From Streptomyces corynorhini (GTDB lineage: Bacteria; Actinomycetota; Actinomycetes; Streptomycetales; Streptomycetaceae): 64,000 nt of DNA. The notes under the pieces were generated by a model that was not told where the DNA came from, made no database searches, and saw only the letters and a program-made list of their open reading frames with translations. Positions 45,380-54,317 of this stretch are shown here, piece by piece (positions within the stretch are counted from its first letter, which is position 1; each line of letters starts with the position of its first letter). The position numbers were made by a program, and so were the translations under genes. Where the stretch lies: assembly GCF_003346515.1 (NCBI RefSeq), contig NZ_QQNA01000005.1:1-64000 (forward strand). Direction: 5' to 3'.

Positions 45380-45645
45380 GGTTCGTCTGGCCGACTCGGC
45401 CGAAGTGGGTCTCCCGCCTCCCGGCTCCCGGCTTCCGGCGCTCGCCGCGCTGAAGGCCCCCGGGGTCGCCGGGCTCGTGGTCGGGCTCGTGGTCGGGCTC
45501 CTCGGGGGCCGGGCCGCCGGGGTCGCCGCCGCGACCTGCCTCGTCCTCTTCTCCACCGGCGCCACGGCCGCCCACTTCCGTGCCCGCGCGTTCCCCGACA
45601 TCGCCTTCCCCGGTGCCTGTATCGCGCCGCGTTCGCCTCTCCCGT
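45380..45645 (+). pseudogene. DoxX-family membrane protein remnant
   Basis: The frame contains LAALKAPGVAGLVVGLVVGL, AAGVAAATCLVLFSTGATAA and HFRARAFPDIAFPGACI, the last two helices of a DoxX-like protein (family form: VLFFTGAxxAHLRARAFxxIAFPGAF). The N-terminal half is missing and the last helix (ALAVA..) is lost after CIA. Sequence before and after shows no continuation. Confidence 0.65.
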
Positions 45646-45777
45646 ACGCGTCATCGCCCGGTGACGGCGAGTCCGTACCGGTGCTCCTCGCCCCTCCATG
45701 GCCCAGCACCGCTCGCGCCCGCCGCCCGCAGGACATAGGACGGAGACGGCGGGCGACGCACGGAAAAGTGAACCTGG

Positions 45778-45987
45778 ATGCGAATCGTTGTCGACCTCAA
45801 TCGCTGCCAGGGATACGCGCAGTGCGCGTTCCTCGCGCCTGAGGTGTTCGAACTGCACGGCGAGGAGGCTCTGATGTTCGCGCCCGCCGTCCCCGACGGT
45901 CAGCAGGAGTACGTACGACGGGCGGCGGCGGCCTGTCCGGTGCAGGCCATCCTCGTCGGTGAGCGGGCGGGCCCCGGTGAACGCTGA
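45778..45987 (+). CDS. P450-type ferredoxin ([3Fe-4S] or [4Fe-4S])
   Basis: A 69-residue electron carrier. MRIVVDLNRCQGYAQCAFLA has the Cys-x5-Cys start of single-cluster ferredoxins in which the central Cys is replaced (here Tyr-Ala), and AAAACPVQAI has the final Cys-Pro. Such proteins feed electrons to bacterial P450s. GTG of a ferredoxin-reductase remnant overlaps its end (GTGA), and a truncated P450 follows, so an operon once existed. The ribosome site is weak. The gene itself appears whole. Confidence 0.85.
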   Translation: MRIVVDLNRCQGYAQCAFLAPEVFELHGEEALMFAPAVPDGQQEYVRRAAAACPVQAILVGERAGPGER

Positions 45988-46018
45988 GCCGGCAGACGGC
46001 CGGATCGTCATCGTCGGG
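45977..46018 (+). pseudogene. Ferredoxin reductase, first 14 codons only
   Basis: GTG AAC GCT followed by GAG CCG GCA reads VNAEPADGRIVIVG, the typical first beta strand of FAD-dependent ferredoxin reductases (normally followed by ASLAGLR). The GTG overlaps the ferredoxin stop. After the GG of the FAD fingerprint, the sequence changes to P450 coding sequence out of frame. Roughly 400 codons have been deleted. Confidence 0.6.
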
Positions 46019-46025
46019 AAAGGAC

Positions 46026-46856
46026 GTCATCGACGTCGTCGAGGACTTCGCCTACCCCCTGCCCGTCACCGTGATCTGCCGGCTGCTGGGGGTGCCGCAC
46101 GCGGACGTACCCGAGATCCGCGGCTGGACCGACGAGATCATCGCCAGTGTCGACCTGACGCCCGGCAGCGACGAGGAGGGACGCCGCGCCACGGGACTGG
46201 AAGCCCGCCAGGCGATGGGCGCGTACCTCGGGGACCTCGCCGACAAGCGCCGGGACGACCCGGCGGACGACATGCTCTCCGCCCTCGTGCACGACTCGGG
46301 CCCCGACGGACCCCTCACCAAAACGGAGCTGATGGCGACGGCGACGCTCCTGCTCATCGCCGGGCACGAGACGACGGTCAACCTCATCACCAACGGAGTG
46401 CTCACCCTGCTGCGCCGGCCCGCCGCCTTCCGGCAACTGCGCGAGCACCCCGAGCTGATGCCCGGGGCCGTGGAGGAACTCCTGCGCTACGAACCGCCGG
46501 TCCATCTGCTGCCGCAGCGCACTCCCCTCGCCGATGTCGAGGTCTCGGACGTCACGATTCCCCGAGGTGTCCCGCTGATCCTCGTCCTCGCCTCCGGAAA
46601 CCGGGATCCGCGGCGATTCGACCACCCCGACCGCTTCGACCCGGCCCGCCAGGACAACCAGCACTTCGGTTTCGGCAGCGGCGTCCACAACTGCTTCGGC
46701 GCGCCGCTCGCCCGCCTGGAGGCCCAACTCGCCCTGCGCGCCGCCCTCCCCCGGATCGAGGGCTTCCAACTCACCGAGGATCCACCGCCGTACCGGCGCA
46801 GCCCCATCCTGCGCGGCCCCCGGCATCTTCGGATCGAGCGGGTCTCGGGCCCGTAG
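46026..46856 (+). pseudogene. Cytochrome P450 lacking its N-terminal third
   Basis: Similarity starts abruptly at VIDVVEDFAYPLPVTVICRL, about residue 130 of a normal 400-residue P450. It continues with the I-helix LLLIAGHETTVNLITNGVLT, ExxR AVEELLRYEPPVHLL, NRDPRRFDHPDRFDPAR and the haem loop FGFGSGVHNCFGAPLARLEA. The C-terminal half looks intact. GTG at 46071 could start a 261-residue product without helices A-E, which should not fold as an enzyme. The deletion joins it to the ferredoxin reductase start. Confidence 0.82.
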
Positions 46857-47105
46857 CCGAGCGCGGGTTCCGCCCGGTGGTCCGGCCGTCCGGTCGACGC
46901 CCTGCCCGTGCCGGTCCCCTCGTCGAGACCGTCGCGACCCCCTTCCTGATCCAGCTGATCCGGCCCACCCCGCCGCGTCTCAACGCGTACGCGAGACCGG
47001 GGCGGCACCAGGCCCGAGCATCGTGGGCCCGGCGCCCGCCGCCCCGACGTCCCCCTGGCGAAAACCACTTGATGCGGCCCGTGCCCACTGGCAGGGTGGC
47101 CCCTC

Positions 47106-48398
47106 GTGCCCGAGACAGACACGCCAGGCAAGCGGGAGCCCGAACCGCCCGAAGACGACGCGACGGCGGTGTCCGGCACCGGGCGCACGGCCGAACGGCC
47201 TTTGCGCTCCCCCGCCTTCCGGTGGTTCTTCCTCGGCCGCTCGATCTCCATGACCGGCAACGCCATGTCGCCCATCGCGCTGGCCTTCGGCGTCCTGGAG
47301 GTGACCGACAGTGCCGCCTGGCTGTCCGTGGTCACCAGCGCCGCGATGGTCCCCATGATCGCGACGATGGTCCTCGGCGGTGGTATCGCCGACCGCTACC
47401 GCCGTGACACCGTGCTGCGCCTCACCAGTCTGGGCGCCGGGCTCAGCCAGGCCGGCGTGGCGGCGCTGCTGCTCACCCACCGCGACCCCGTACTGCTGCT
47501 GCCGCTCTGCGCCCTCAACGGTGTCTTCCAGGGGCTCACGACGCCCGCGCTGCGCGGCATCGTCCCGAATCTGGCGGCGGGGCGCGGTCTTCAGCAGGCC
47601 AGCTCCCTGCTGGCTTCCGTACGGAACACGACCCGGATCCTCGGCCCGGCCGCCGCCGGTCTGCTGACGTCCTTTGCCGGAGGCGGCTGGACGATCGCCG
47701 CCGACGCCGCGACCTTCCTCGTGGCGGCCGTCTGCTTCGCCCGGATCTCGCTGCCCGCCCTGCCCCCGCGCGCCGAGGACGCGCCGACGATGTTCGGCGA
47801 ACTGCGGCAGGGCTGGCAGTACTTCAGCTCCAGGCCGTGGATCTGGACGGTCACCCTGGCCTTCGCCCTCTTCAACGCCGCCCACATGGGCATCTGGCAG
47901 ATCCTCGGCCCGGTGATCGCCCACGACACCATCGGCGCGCGGGGCTGGGGGCTGGTGCTCAGCGCCCGCGGCACCGGGGCGCTGCTGGCCACGGTGGTGA
48001 TGGTGCGGCTGACGGTGCGGCGGCCCATGGTCCCCGCGCTCTCCTCGATGACCCTGGCGGCCGTCCCGATGATCCTGCTCGGCACCGGCGCCGACACGCT
48101 CTGGCTGGCCACCGCGGCGTTCGTGTCGGGGGTGGTCGCCGAGGTCTTCACCGTCGTGTGGGAGACGGTGAACTACACCCACATCCCGGAACGGCTGATC
48201 TCCCGGGTCGGTGCGTACGACGAGTGTCTGTCGTTCGCGTCCATCCCCCTGGGCCAGCTGTCCACGCCGCTCCTCGCCGCGGCGTTCGGGACGGCGGCGG
48301 TAGCGGTCGCGGGCGGCGGGGTGGCGGCGGTGGCGATGCTGCTGCCGCTGCTCGTGCGGTCGCTGCGGAGGTTGGAGGTCAACCGGGGCAGCGGCTGA
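47106..48398 (+). CDS. MFS transporter (MFS_3/enterobactin-exporter type)
   Basis: A 430-residue membrane protein with about 12 helices. FRWFFLGRSISMTGNAMSPI, GGGIADRYRRDTVLRLTSLG (motif A), PALRGIVPNLAAGRGLQQAS and SSLLASVRNTTRILGPAAAG (MFS_3 group) are seen. The second half has ARGTGALLATVVMVRLTVRR. Proteins of this group mostly export drugs or siderophores. The GTG at 47106 starts a hydrophilic tail of about 35 residues. It is a single gene between the P450 remnant and the LacI remnant. Substrate unknown. Confidence 0.88.
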   Translation: MPETDTPGKREPEPPEDDATAVSGTGRTAERPLRSPAFRWFFLGRSISMTGNAMSPIALAFGVLEVTDSAAWLSVVTSAAMVPMIATMVLGGGIADRYRRDTVLRLTSLGAGLSQAGVAALLLTHRDPVLLLPLCALNGVFQGLTTPALRGIVPNLAAGRGLQQASSLLASVRNTTRILGPAAAGLLTSFAGGGWTIAADAATFLVAAVCFARISLPALPPRAEDAPTMFGELRQGWQYFSSRPWIWTVTLAFALFNAAHMGIWQILGPVIAHDTIGARGWGLVLSARGTGALLATVVMVRLTVRRPMVPALSSMTLAAVPMILLGTGADTLWLATAAFVSGVVAEVFTVVWETVNYTHIPERLISRVGAYDECLSFASIPLGQLSTPLLAAAFGTAAVAVAGGGVAAVAMLLPLLVRSLRRLEVNRGSG

Positions 48399-48539
48399 GG
48401 GGCGCGGCCGCGGGCGGGACCGGTCAGCCCGGACGGGTGGCCGGGTCGTACGGCGACGGCCGGGGAGGCCGCGGCGGGAGGCGGCGGACGAGGGCCGCGG
48501 CGGGGCGGCCTTGCTCGCCGCGTGGCAGGCGATCTAGGG

Positions 48540-48553
48540 TGAATGCGCTTTCA
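48540..48553. promoter_or_regulatory. LacI-type operator upstream of the broken LacI gene
   Basis: TGAATGCGCTTTCA is one base away from a perfect LacI-family palindrome (TGAAAGCGCTTTCA) and lies 72 bases before the LacI start. A likely autoregulatory site. Confidence 0.65.
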
Positions 48554-48624
48554 AAGAGTTCCGGTACGTGCGTTGGCATGTACTCCGTACGAACCACACG
48601 AAGAAGAAGCGGACGGTCGGTCGG

Positions 48625-49680
48625 GTGAGCGCCCCCACGGTGTACAACGTCGCCGAGCGGTCGGGCGTCTCCATCGCCACGGTCTCTCGGGTCTACCGCA
48701 ACCCCGATTCGGTGCGCGTCAAGACCCGTGAACGGGTTCTGGAGGCGGCCCGCGAGCTGGGCTACGTTCCCAGCGGCAGCGCCCGGGGCCTGGCCAGCCG
48801 CTCCACCGGTGTACTCGGTCTCTGCTTCCCGGACTACGCCGATCCGGACGCGGAGGCCGACGCGGAGGCGGAGAGCGACGCCGACGACGCCGTGATGCTG
48901 TACTCCGACTAGATCATCCGGGGCATGGAGCGGGCGGCGCGGCGGCACGGGTACGCGCTGCTGATCGCCGCCTCGCTGGAAGGCGGGCCGGAGAGCCTGG
49001 TGGCGAAGGTCGCGGGGCGGGTCGACGGGTTCGCCGTTCTCGCGCGGACCGTGCCGACGGAGGACCTGGAGGTGATCTCGAACCGGCTGCCCATCGTGAT
49101 GCTCGCCGGGCCGCGCGAGATCGACCACCTGGATCACATCGTGGTCGCCAACGCCGACGGCGAGCGGGCGCTCGCCCGCCACGTGATCGAGGACCACGGG
49201 CTGCGCAGGCTCGCGTTCGTCGCGGGGGGCGTCGAGTCCCCGGACGCCGAGGCCCGGTTCTCCGGGTTCCGGGAGGCGTGCCGGGACGCCGGGCTCCCGG
49301 TGCCGGACGCGCCGGACGTGCGGGTCGGCATGATGACGCAGGCGGAGGGGGCGTGGGCGGCGGAGGCCCTGCTCGACCGGGCGGGTGAGCGGCCGGAGGC
49401 GATGCTGTTCGCCAACGACCAGATGGCGGTGGGAGCGCTGCGCGCGCTGGAGCGGCGCGGGGTGCGGGTGCCCGAGGACATCGCGGTGACCGGGTTCGAC
49501 GGCATCCCGTTGGGCCGGATCGTACGGCCCGCGCTGACCACCGTACGGCAGCCGATCCGTCAACTGGGCGAGCAGGCTGTCGAGTTGCTGGTGCGTCGGC
49601 TGGGCGACAGCGGCCGGGCACCGGTCTCGCTGATGCTGCCGGTCTCGCTCGTCAGGCGCGCGAGCTGCGGCTGCGGCTGA
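48625..49680 (+). pseudogene. LacI-family regulator interrupted by an in-frame TAG
   Basis: From GTG 48625 the frame encodes a full LacI head (TVYNVAERSGVSIATVSRVY, RERVLEAARELGYVPSGSAR) and the start of the ligand domain up to VMLYSD. At 48910-48912 a TAG replaces a codon where relatives have Glu (SDEIIRGMERAA). The same frame then continues perfectly through GMERAARRHGYALLIAASLE, ALTTVRQPIRQLGEQAVELL and a normal stop at 49680. A single GAG-to-TAG change explains it. The truncated 95-residue product keeps the DNA-binding domain. Its former targets are probably the acetyl-xylan-esterase, ABC and beta-glucosidase genes nearby. Confidence 0.85.
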
Positions 49681-50701
49681 GCGGAGGGCCGCCGCTCCCC
49701 CGGCCGTTTCGGGGCGCCGCCGTACGCTCCGCGAAGAAGCGCCGCCGCGCGGCCCTCAGCGCCTCCTGCTCGGTGTCGAGTCCCGGGTGCTCGAAGTGGC
49801 CCGCGCTCATCACGTGAAGCTCGCGCGGCCCGGCCAGGGCGTCGTACACGGCGAACTGTCCCGGCGGCGGCACCACGGGGTCGAACAGCGCGGCGGCGAC
49901 CAGGGTGGGCAGCTCCAGCCGGGTGGCGGCGGTGGCGGCGTCGAAGTACCGCAGCACCTCGGTGACCTCGGGGTGTACCCGGTGGTGGGCGCGCAACGGC
50001 TCTCCGCTGCCGACACACGGCAGGGTGAGCCGCAAGGGGTGGTTGCCGAAGGTCGGCACCGTCAGCTGGGCGGCCCCGAACCGCTCGTCCCAGGGCAGCG
50101 CCAGCGCGCCGAGCCCGCCGCCGAAGCTCTCCCCGAGATAGCCGAGCGGCGCCCCGCCGGCCGTCGGCGCCAGCTCCGGTACCAGCTCGTGCAGGGCCGA
50201 GGCCGCGCACCACAGGTCCGCCACGCAGTCACCGATGACATACGTGTCGCGGGAGGCGATGCCGTGCAGGACGTGCTCGTCGGCCGTGTCGGGGATGCCC
50301 GGCACGCGCCCGCGGGCGCCCATGCCCCGTACGCACGGCAGGATCGCGGCGGCGCCGGGCAGCGGCAACGGTACGTCGGGGCCCGGCGCGTGGCGGCCGC
50401 CGTAGCCGTGGCCGACCACGAACCCGTACGCCGCCGGGCCCCCGGCCGGGAGCGCGAGCCAGCCGCCGAGCCGCACCCCGCCCACCGAGGTGAAGGTCAC
50501 TGCGTGGATCCGTACGCCGTCCCGCTCGTCCTCCACCGGTCCCAGCTCCGGGTCCGTGGCGACCTCGCGGGCCTCCGCGTGGCGGGCACGCCAGAAGGCG
50601 GCGAAATCGTCCGGGGCCGCGGGCGCGGGGGCGGGCGAGGACTCGTCCGGAGTCCAGCCGTGGGCGGGGTCGAACGGGAAGTCATGCGCGAACGCGGCCA
50701 T
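49652..50701 (-). CDS. Acetyl xylan esterase / cephalosporin-C deacetylase family
   Basis: A 349-residue cytoplasmic alpha/beta hydrolase (carbohydrate esterase 7 type). FPFDPAHGWTPDE and DDFAAFWRARHAEAR form the N-terminus, GYGGRHAPGPDVP follows the oxyanion strand, RGMGARG and GYLGESFGGGLGALALPWDE give the nucleophile Ser, DPVVPPPGQFAVYDALAG gives the Asp, and MSAGHFEHPG the His. It should remove acetyl groups from imported oligosaccharides. Its 3' end overlaps the LacI remnant tail by about 29 bases (convergent). It is near a sugar ABC system and GH1 enzyme, consistent with xylo- or gluco-oligosaccharide use. Confidence 0.87.
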   Translation of the reverse strand: MAAFAHDFPFDPAHGWTPDESSPAPAPAAPDDFAAFWRARHAEAREVATDPELGPVEDERDGVRIHAVTFTSVGGVRLGGWLALPAGGPAAYGFVVGHGYGGRHAPGPDVPLPLPGAAAILPCVRGMGARGRVPGIPDTADEHVLHGIASRDTYVIGDCVADLWCAASALHELVPELAPTAGGAPLGYLGESFGGGLGALALPWDERFGAAQLTVPTFGNHPLRLTLPCVGSGEPLRAHHRVHPEVTEVLRYFDAATAATRLELPTLVAAALFDPVVPPPGQFAVYDALAGPRELHVMSAGHFEHPGLDTEQEALRAARRRFFAERTAAPRNGRGSGGPPLSRSRSSRA

Positions 50702-50746
50702 GACCGCCACACTATCGGCCGCCTCGGGGACCGCCGGACCGGCCGC

Positions 50747-50782
50747 ACCAACCTCACCGCCCACACCAACCTCACCGCCCAC
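50747..50782. repeat. 18-bp tandem duplication upstream of the esterase gene
   Basis: ACCAACCTCACCGCCCAC is present twice, followed to about 50930 by degenerate CCGGTCGAG-type units. The region separates the esterase start from the truncated permease. Confidence 0.85.
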
Positions 50783-50974
50783 ACCGGCCGCTCCGCCCTC
50801 ACCGGCCGACCGGGTCCGGTCGAGTCCAGGCGAGCCCCGGCGAGTTCCCGGCGAGTTCGGCGGCTCCGGCCGAGCCCGGTCGAGCCCGGTCAAAGCCGGT
50901 CGAGTCCGGTCGAGCCGGGGAGCGGAATCGGTCACACCGCGCACACGGCGACAAAATATGCGTATACCGTTCAA

Positions 50975-51787
50975 ATGGCCGTCCCGATCCTCGCCACCCT
51001 GGCGATGAGCTTCACCGATTTCGGGCTGCGCAACGTCACACGCCCGTTCGACGCGAACTTCATCGGCTTCGAGAACTACGTCAAGCTCTTCAACGACGAC
51101 AAGTTCCTCACGTCGCTCTTCAACACGGCGTACTTCGTGGTCGTCGGTGTGCCACTGACGGTCTTCCTGGGACTGGTCGTGGCCGTCCTGCTGAACAACG
51201 GCATCGACCGGGCCCGCACCTTCTTCCGCGTCGGCTTCTACGCCCCGGTGGTCACCACCATCGTGGCGGTCGCCGTGGTGTGGCGCTTCGTACTCGATCC
51301 GAGCGACGGCCTGGTGGCCGCCCTCTTCTCCGAAGTGGGGCTCACCGCACCGGACTTCCTCGGTTCCGAGACCCTCGCCATGCCCTCGATGATCGCGATG
51401 GCGGTCTGGCGCAATCTGGGCACGGTCATGGTGCTCTTCATCGCCGGACTCCAGGCGATCCCCACCGAGGTACGGGAGGCGGCGCGGCTGGACGGCGCCG
51501 GGCTCTGGCAGGAGTTCCGCCGGATCACCGTTCCGCTGCTGCGGCCGACGCTGCTCTACGCGGCGGTCATCACCACCATCGGCTACCTCAACGTGTTCGA
51601 GGAACCGTTCGTGATGACGCAGGGCGGGCCTTCGGACTCGACACTCACCGTGTCGCTGAACATGTACCGCGAGGGCTTCAACTTCTTCCACATGGGCTAC
51701 GCGAGCGCCATGGCGTATGTCCTCTTCGTAGTGATCATGGGCATCACGGTGCTGCAGCTCCGACTGCTGAAGGACAACACGAAATGA
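50975..51787 (+). CDS. Carbohydrate ABC permease (MalF/UgpA type), N-terminally truncated
   Basis: A product of 270 residues starting at ATG 50975 in the middle of what should be the first helix (AVPILATLAMSFTDFGLRNV). Relatives have about 25-35 further residues with a basic tail and the first part of helix 1. The remaining helices and the EAA loop (EVREAARLDGAGLWQEFRRI then PLLRPTL) are intact. Upstream sequence in frame is repeat-like and not homologous, and the substrate-binding protein gene normally found upstream is missing. A deletion upstream of 50975 probably removed both. Translation from the ATG lacks a clear ribosome site. Confidence 0.8.
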   Translation: MAVPILATLAMSFTDFGLRNVTRPFDANFIGFENYVKLFNDDKFLTSLFNTAYFVVVGVPLTVFLGLVVAVLLNNGIDRARTFFRVGFYAPVVTTIVAVAVVWRFVLDPSDGLVAALFSEVGLTAPDFLGSETLAMPSMIAMAVWRNLGTVMVLFIAGLQAIPTEVREAARLDGAGLWQEFRRITVPLLRPTLLYAAVITTIGYLNVFEEPFVMTQGGPSDSTLTVSLNMYREGFNFFHMGYASAMAYVLFVVIMGITVLQLRLLKDNTK

Positions 51788-52701
51788 GCGCCACCAGTAC
51801 CCCGGGCGCCGTGGCGACGGCGCCGTCCCAGCGGCCCGGGACCCCGGAGCCGGACCGGCCCGCCGGTCGCCGTACCCGGCCCTCGAAGAAGCGGATCCTG
51901 GTCTACGCGCTGCTCGCGCTCGGCCTGCTGATCATGTCGGCGCCGTTCCTGTGGATGGTCCTGTCCGCCTTCAAGACGCCCGGCGAGCTGACCGCGAGCC
52001 CGCCCGTGTGGATCCCGACCGAGTGGACCCTGGACAACTTCCGGGACCTGCTCGACAAGCTCGATCTGCCGCTCTACTTCATGAACTCGGTGATCGTGGC
52101 GGTCCTCGTGACCATGTCCAACCTGGTGTTCTGCTCCATGCTCGGATACGCCCTGGCCAAGCTGAACTTCGTGGGGCGCAACAAGATCTTCGTGCTGGTG
52201 CTGGGCGCGCTCATGGTGCCCGGCAACCTGATGCTGCTCCCGCTCTTCGTGCTGATGAGCAGGATGCGGCTGATCGACTCGTACGCGGGGCTGGTGCTGC
52301 CGTTCGCCGCGGGAGCCTTCGGGGTCTTCCTGATGCGTCAGTTCATGCAGTCGATCCCGGACGAGCTGCTGGAAGCGGCCCGGATGGACGGCGCCGGTGA
52401 GTGGTACATCTTCTGGCGGATCGTGATGCCCCTGGTGAAGCCCGCCCTGGCGACGCTCTCGATCTTCACGCTCCTGGGGTCCTGGAACAACTTCGTCTGG
52501 CCGCTCATCGCGACCAACGACCCCGACAAGTACACACTGCCGGTCGCTCTGGCCACCTTCGCCACCGACCCCAACAAGGCGGGCGGATCGAACGGCATGC
52601 TGATGGCCGGATCCTTCCTGATCGTGCTGCCGGTCCTGGTGGTGTTCATCGCCCTCCAGCGGCACTTCACGCAGGGCATCGCCACGGCGGGCATGAAGTA
52701 G
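51784..52701 (+). CDS. Carbohydrate ABC permease (MalG/UgpE type)
   Basis: A 305-residue membrane protein with six helices. After a basic tail, KRILVYALLALGLLIMSAPF is helix 1. LDNFRDLLDKLDLPLYFMNS and NSVIVAVLVTMSNLVFCSML follow. The EAA loop is ELLEAARMDGAGEWYIFWRI then VMPLVKPAL. Its ATG overlaps the stop of the first permease (ATGA). It is the second membrane subunit of a sugar importer for the GH1 enzyme downstream; the ATPase is normally encoded elsewhere (MsiK) in Streptomyces. Confidence 0.92.
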   Translation: MSATSTPGAVATAPSQRPGTPEPDRPAGRRTRPSKKRILVYALLALGLLIMSAPFLWMVLSAFKTPGELTASPPVWIPTEWTLDNFRDLLDKLDLPLYFMNSVIVAVLVTMSNLVFCSMLGYALAKLNFVGRNKIFVLVLGALMVPGNLMLLPLFVLMSRMRLIDSYAGLVLPFAAGAFGVFLMRQFMQSIPDELLEAARMDGAGEWYIFWRIVMPLVKPALATLSIFTLLGSWNNFVWPLIATNDPDKYTLPVALATFATDPNKAGGSNGMLMAGSFLIVLPVLVVFIALQRHFTQGIATAGMK

Positions 52702-52746
52702 CCCCCCTCCCCCACCCCGTACGACCCACCGGAAAGACATTTCGCG

Positions 52747-53949
52747 ATGACGCACACCCACGTCCCCTTCCCCGACGGCTTCCTGTGGGGCGCCTCCACG
52801 GCCGCCCACCAGATCGAGGGCAACAACACCAACAGCGACTGGTGGGTGAAGGAACACACCGCGGGCACCCACATCCAGGAGCCCAGTCTCGACGCCTGCG
52901 ACAGCTACCACCGCTGGCGCGAGGACATGGACGTGCTGGCCGGCCTCGGCTTCACCGACTACCGCTTCTCCATCGAGTGGGCGCGCATCGAGCCCGCCGA
53001 GGGCCGCTTCTCGCGCGCCGGGCTGGCCCACTACCGCCGGATGGTCGAGGGCGCCGTCGAGCGCGGCCTGCGTCCGATGGTCACCCTGCACCACTTCACC
53101 GTGCCGCAGTGGTTCGAGGAGCGCGGCGGTTTCACCGCCGAAGGCGCGACCGAACTGTTCGCCCGGTACGTCGCGGCCTGCGCCCCGGTGATCTCCGAGG
53201 GCGTCGGCCACGTCTGCACCATCAACGAACCCAACATGATCGCCGTCATGGCGGGCCAGGCCAGGCGCGGCGACGTCGGCTTCCCGCCGGCCGGGCTGCC
53301 GACCCCTGACGAGGAGACCACCCACGCCGTGATCGCCGCCCACCACGCGGCCGTCAAGGAGGTCAGGGCGATCAACCCCGCCATCCGGGTCGGCTGGACC
53401 ATCGCCAACCAGGTCTACCAGGCGCTCCCCGGCGCCGAGGACGTCACCGCGGCCTACCGGCACCCCCGCGAGGACGTCTTCATCGAGGCCGCCCGCGACG
53501 ACGACTGGATCGGCGTGCAGTCCTACACGCGGACCAGGATCGGCGCCGACGGCCCGGTCCCCACCGCCGACGACGCCGAGCGCACCCTCACCCAGTGGGA
53601 GTACTACCCGTCGGCCGTCGGCCACGCCCTGCGTCACACCGCCGAGGTCGTCGGCCCGGACGTACCTCTGATCGTCACCGAGAACGGCATCGCCACCGAC
53701 GACGACGGCCGCCGCGTCGACTACTACACCGGCGCGCTGAACGAGGTCGCCGCCGCGCTCCAGGACGGCCTGCGTATCGACGGCTATCTCGCCTGGAGCG
53801 CGCTGGACAACTACGAGTGGGGTTCCTACAAGCCGACGTTCGGGCTGATCGGCTGGGACCCGGAGACCTTCGAGCGGCTGCCGAAGCCGTCCGCCACCTG
53901 GCTGGGCGCGATGGGCCGCACCCGTACGCTCCCCCGTACCGCCGGCTGA
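52747..53949 (+). CDS. GH1 beta-glucosidase
   Basis: A 400-residue cytoplasmic glycosidase. FPDGFLWGASTAAHQIEGNN is the family start; FSIEWARIEPAEGRF and LHHFTVPQWFEERGGF follow. The acid/base Glu is in CTINEPNMI (about residue 161) and the nucleophile Glu in PLIVTENGIATDDDGRR (about 310). YLAWSALDNYEWGSYKPTFG lines the aglycone end. It should release glucose from imported oligosaccharides. It follows the two permeases by 45 bases and completes the operon. GGAAAG precedes the ATG. Confidence 0.93.
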   Translation: MTHTHVPFPDGFLWGASTAAHQIEGNNTNSDWWVKEHTAGTHIQEPSLDACDSYHRWREDMDVLAGLGFTDYRFSIEWARIEPAEGRFSRAGLAHYRRMVEGAVERGLRPMVTLHHFTVPQWFEERGGFTAEGATELFARYVAACAPVISEGVGHVCTINEPNMIAVMAGQARRGDVGFPPAGLPTPDEETTHAVIAAHHAAVKEVRAINPAIRVGWTIANQVYQALPGAEDVTAAYRHPREDVFIEAARDDDWIGVQSYTRTRIGADGPVPTADDAERTLTQWEYYPSAVGHALRHTAEVVGPDVPLIVTENGIATDDDGRRVDYYTGALNEVAAALQDGLRIDGYLAWSALDNYEWGSYKPTFGLIGWDPETFERLPKPSATWLGAMGRTRTLPRTAG

Positions 53950-53964
53950 CACCCGGCCCACGAC

Positions 53965-53986
53965 CGGGAGCGGCGGGACGCTCCCG
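53965..53986 (+). terminator. Hairpin after the beta-glucosidase gene
   Basis: CGGGAGCG, a 6-base loop and CGCTCCCG form an 8-bp hairpin 16 bases after the stop. It is shorter than the other terminators in the window. The remaining 300 bases up to the next gene hold nothing else recognised except the operator-like site at 54292. Confidence 0.55.
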
Positions 53987-54291
53987 TACGTACCGGATCC
54001 GGCGGCACCTGACCGTCGCCGGTTCCGGTACGGCTCCGCGGGGAGGACTGGCTGCCGTACACCCGCACGCGGGCAGATCGGAACAACGGGCGGCATGGTG
54101 GCAACGGGCGGGGCACGGTGGCCGCGACGGCATCCACACACGGGCCGCGGCAAGAACGCTCCTACCGGTGGACGACGGGGCGGGCGAGGACGGTACGGCG
54201 GTCCTCGGCATCGTGTCCGGCTGACCACACGGACGCGGCACGGCGCTGCTCGGCACAGCACTGCGGCTCGGCTCGGCGGGATTGCCCGGAC

Positions 54292-54306
54292 AGTAAGCGC
54301 TCTCTA
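54292..54306. promoter_or_regulatory. LacI-type operator-like site before the acyltransferase fusion gene
   Basis: AGTAAGCGCTCTCTA has the central AGCGCT of LacI-family sugar operators (as in TGAAAGCGCTTTCA) with partial flanks. It overlaps the ribosome-site region (AAGG at 54306-54309) of the gene starting at 54318. Confidence 0.5.
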
Positions 54307-54317
54307 AGGTCGTGGGC

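Noticed and set aside
49787..50974. A 666-residue version of the first sugar permease
   Set aside because: The added 396 residues are antisense to the acetyl xylan esterase gene and have no membrane-protein character.
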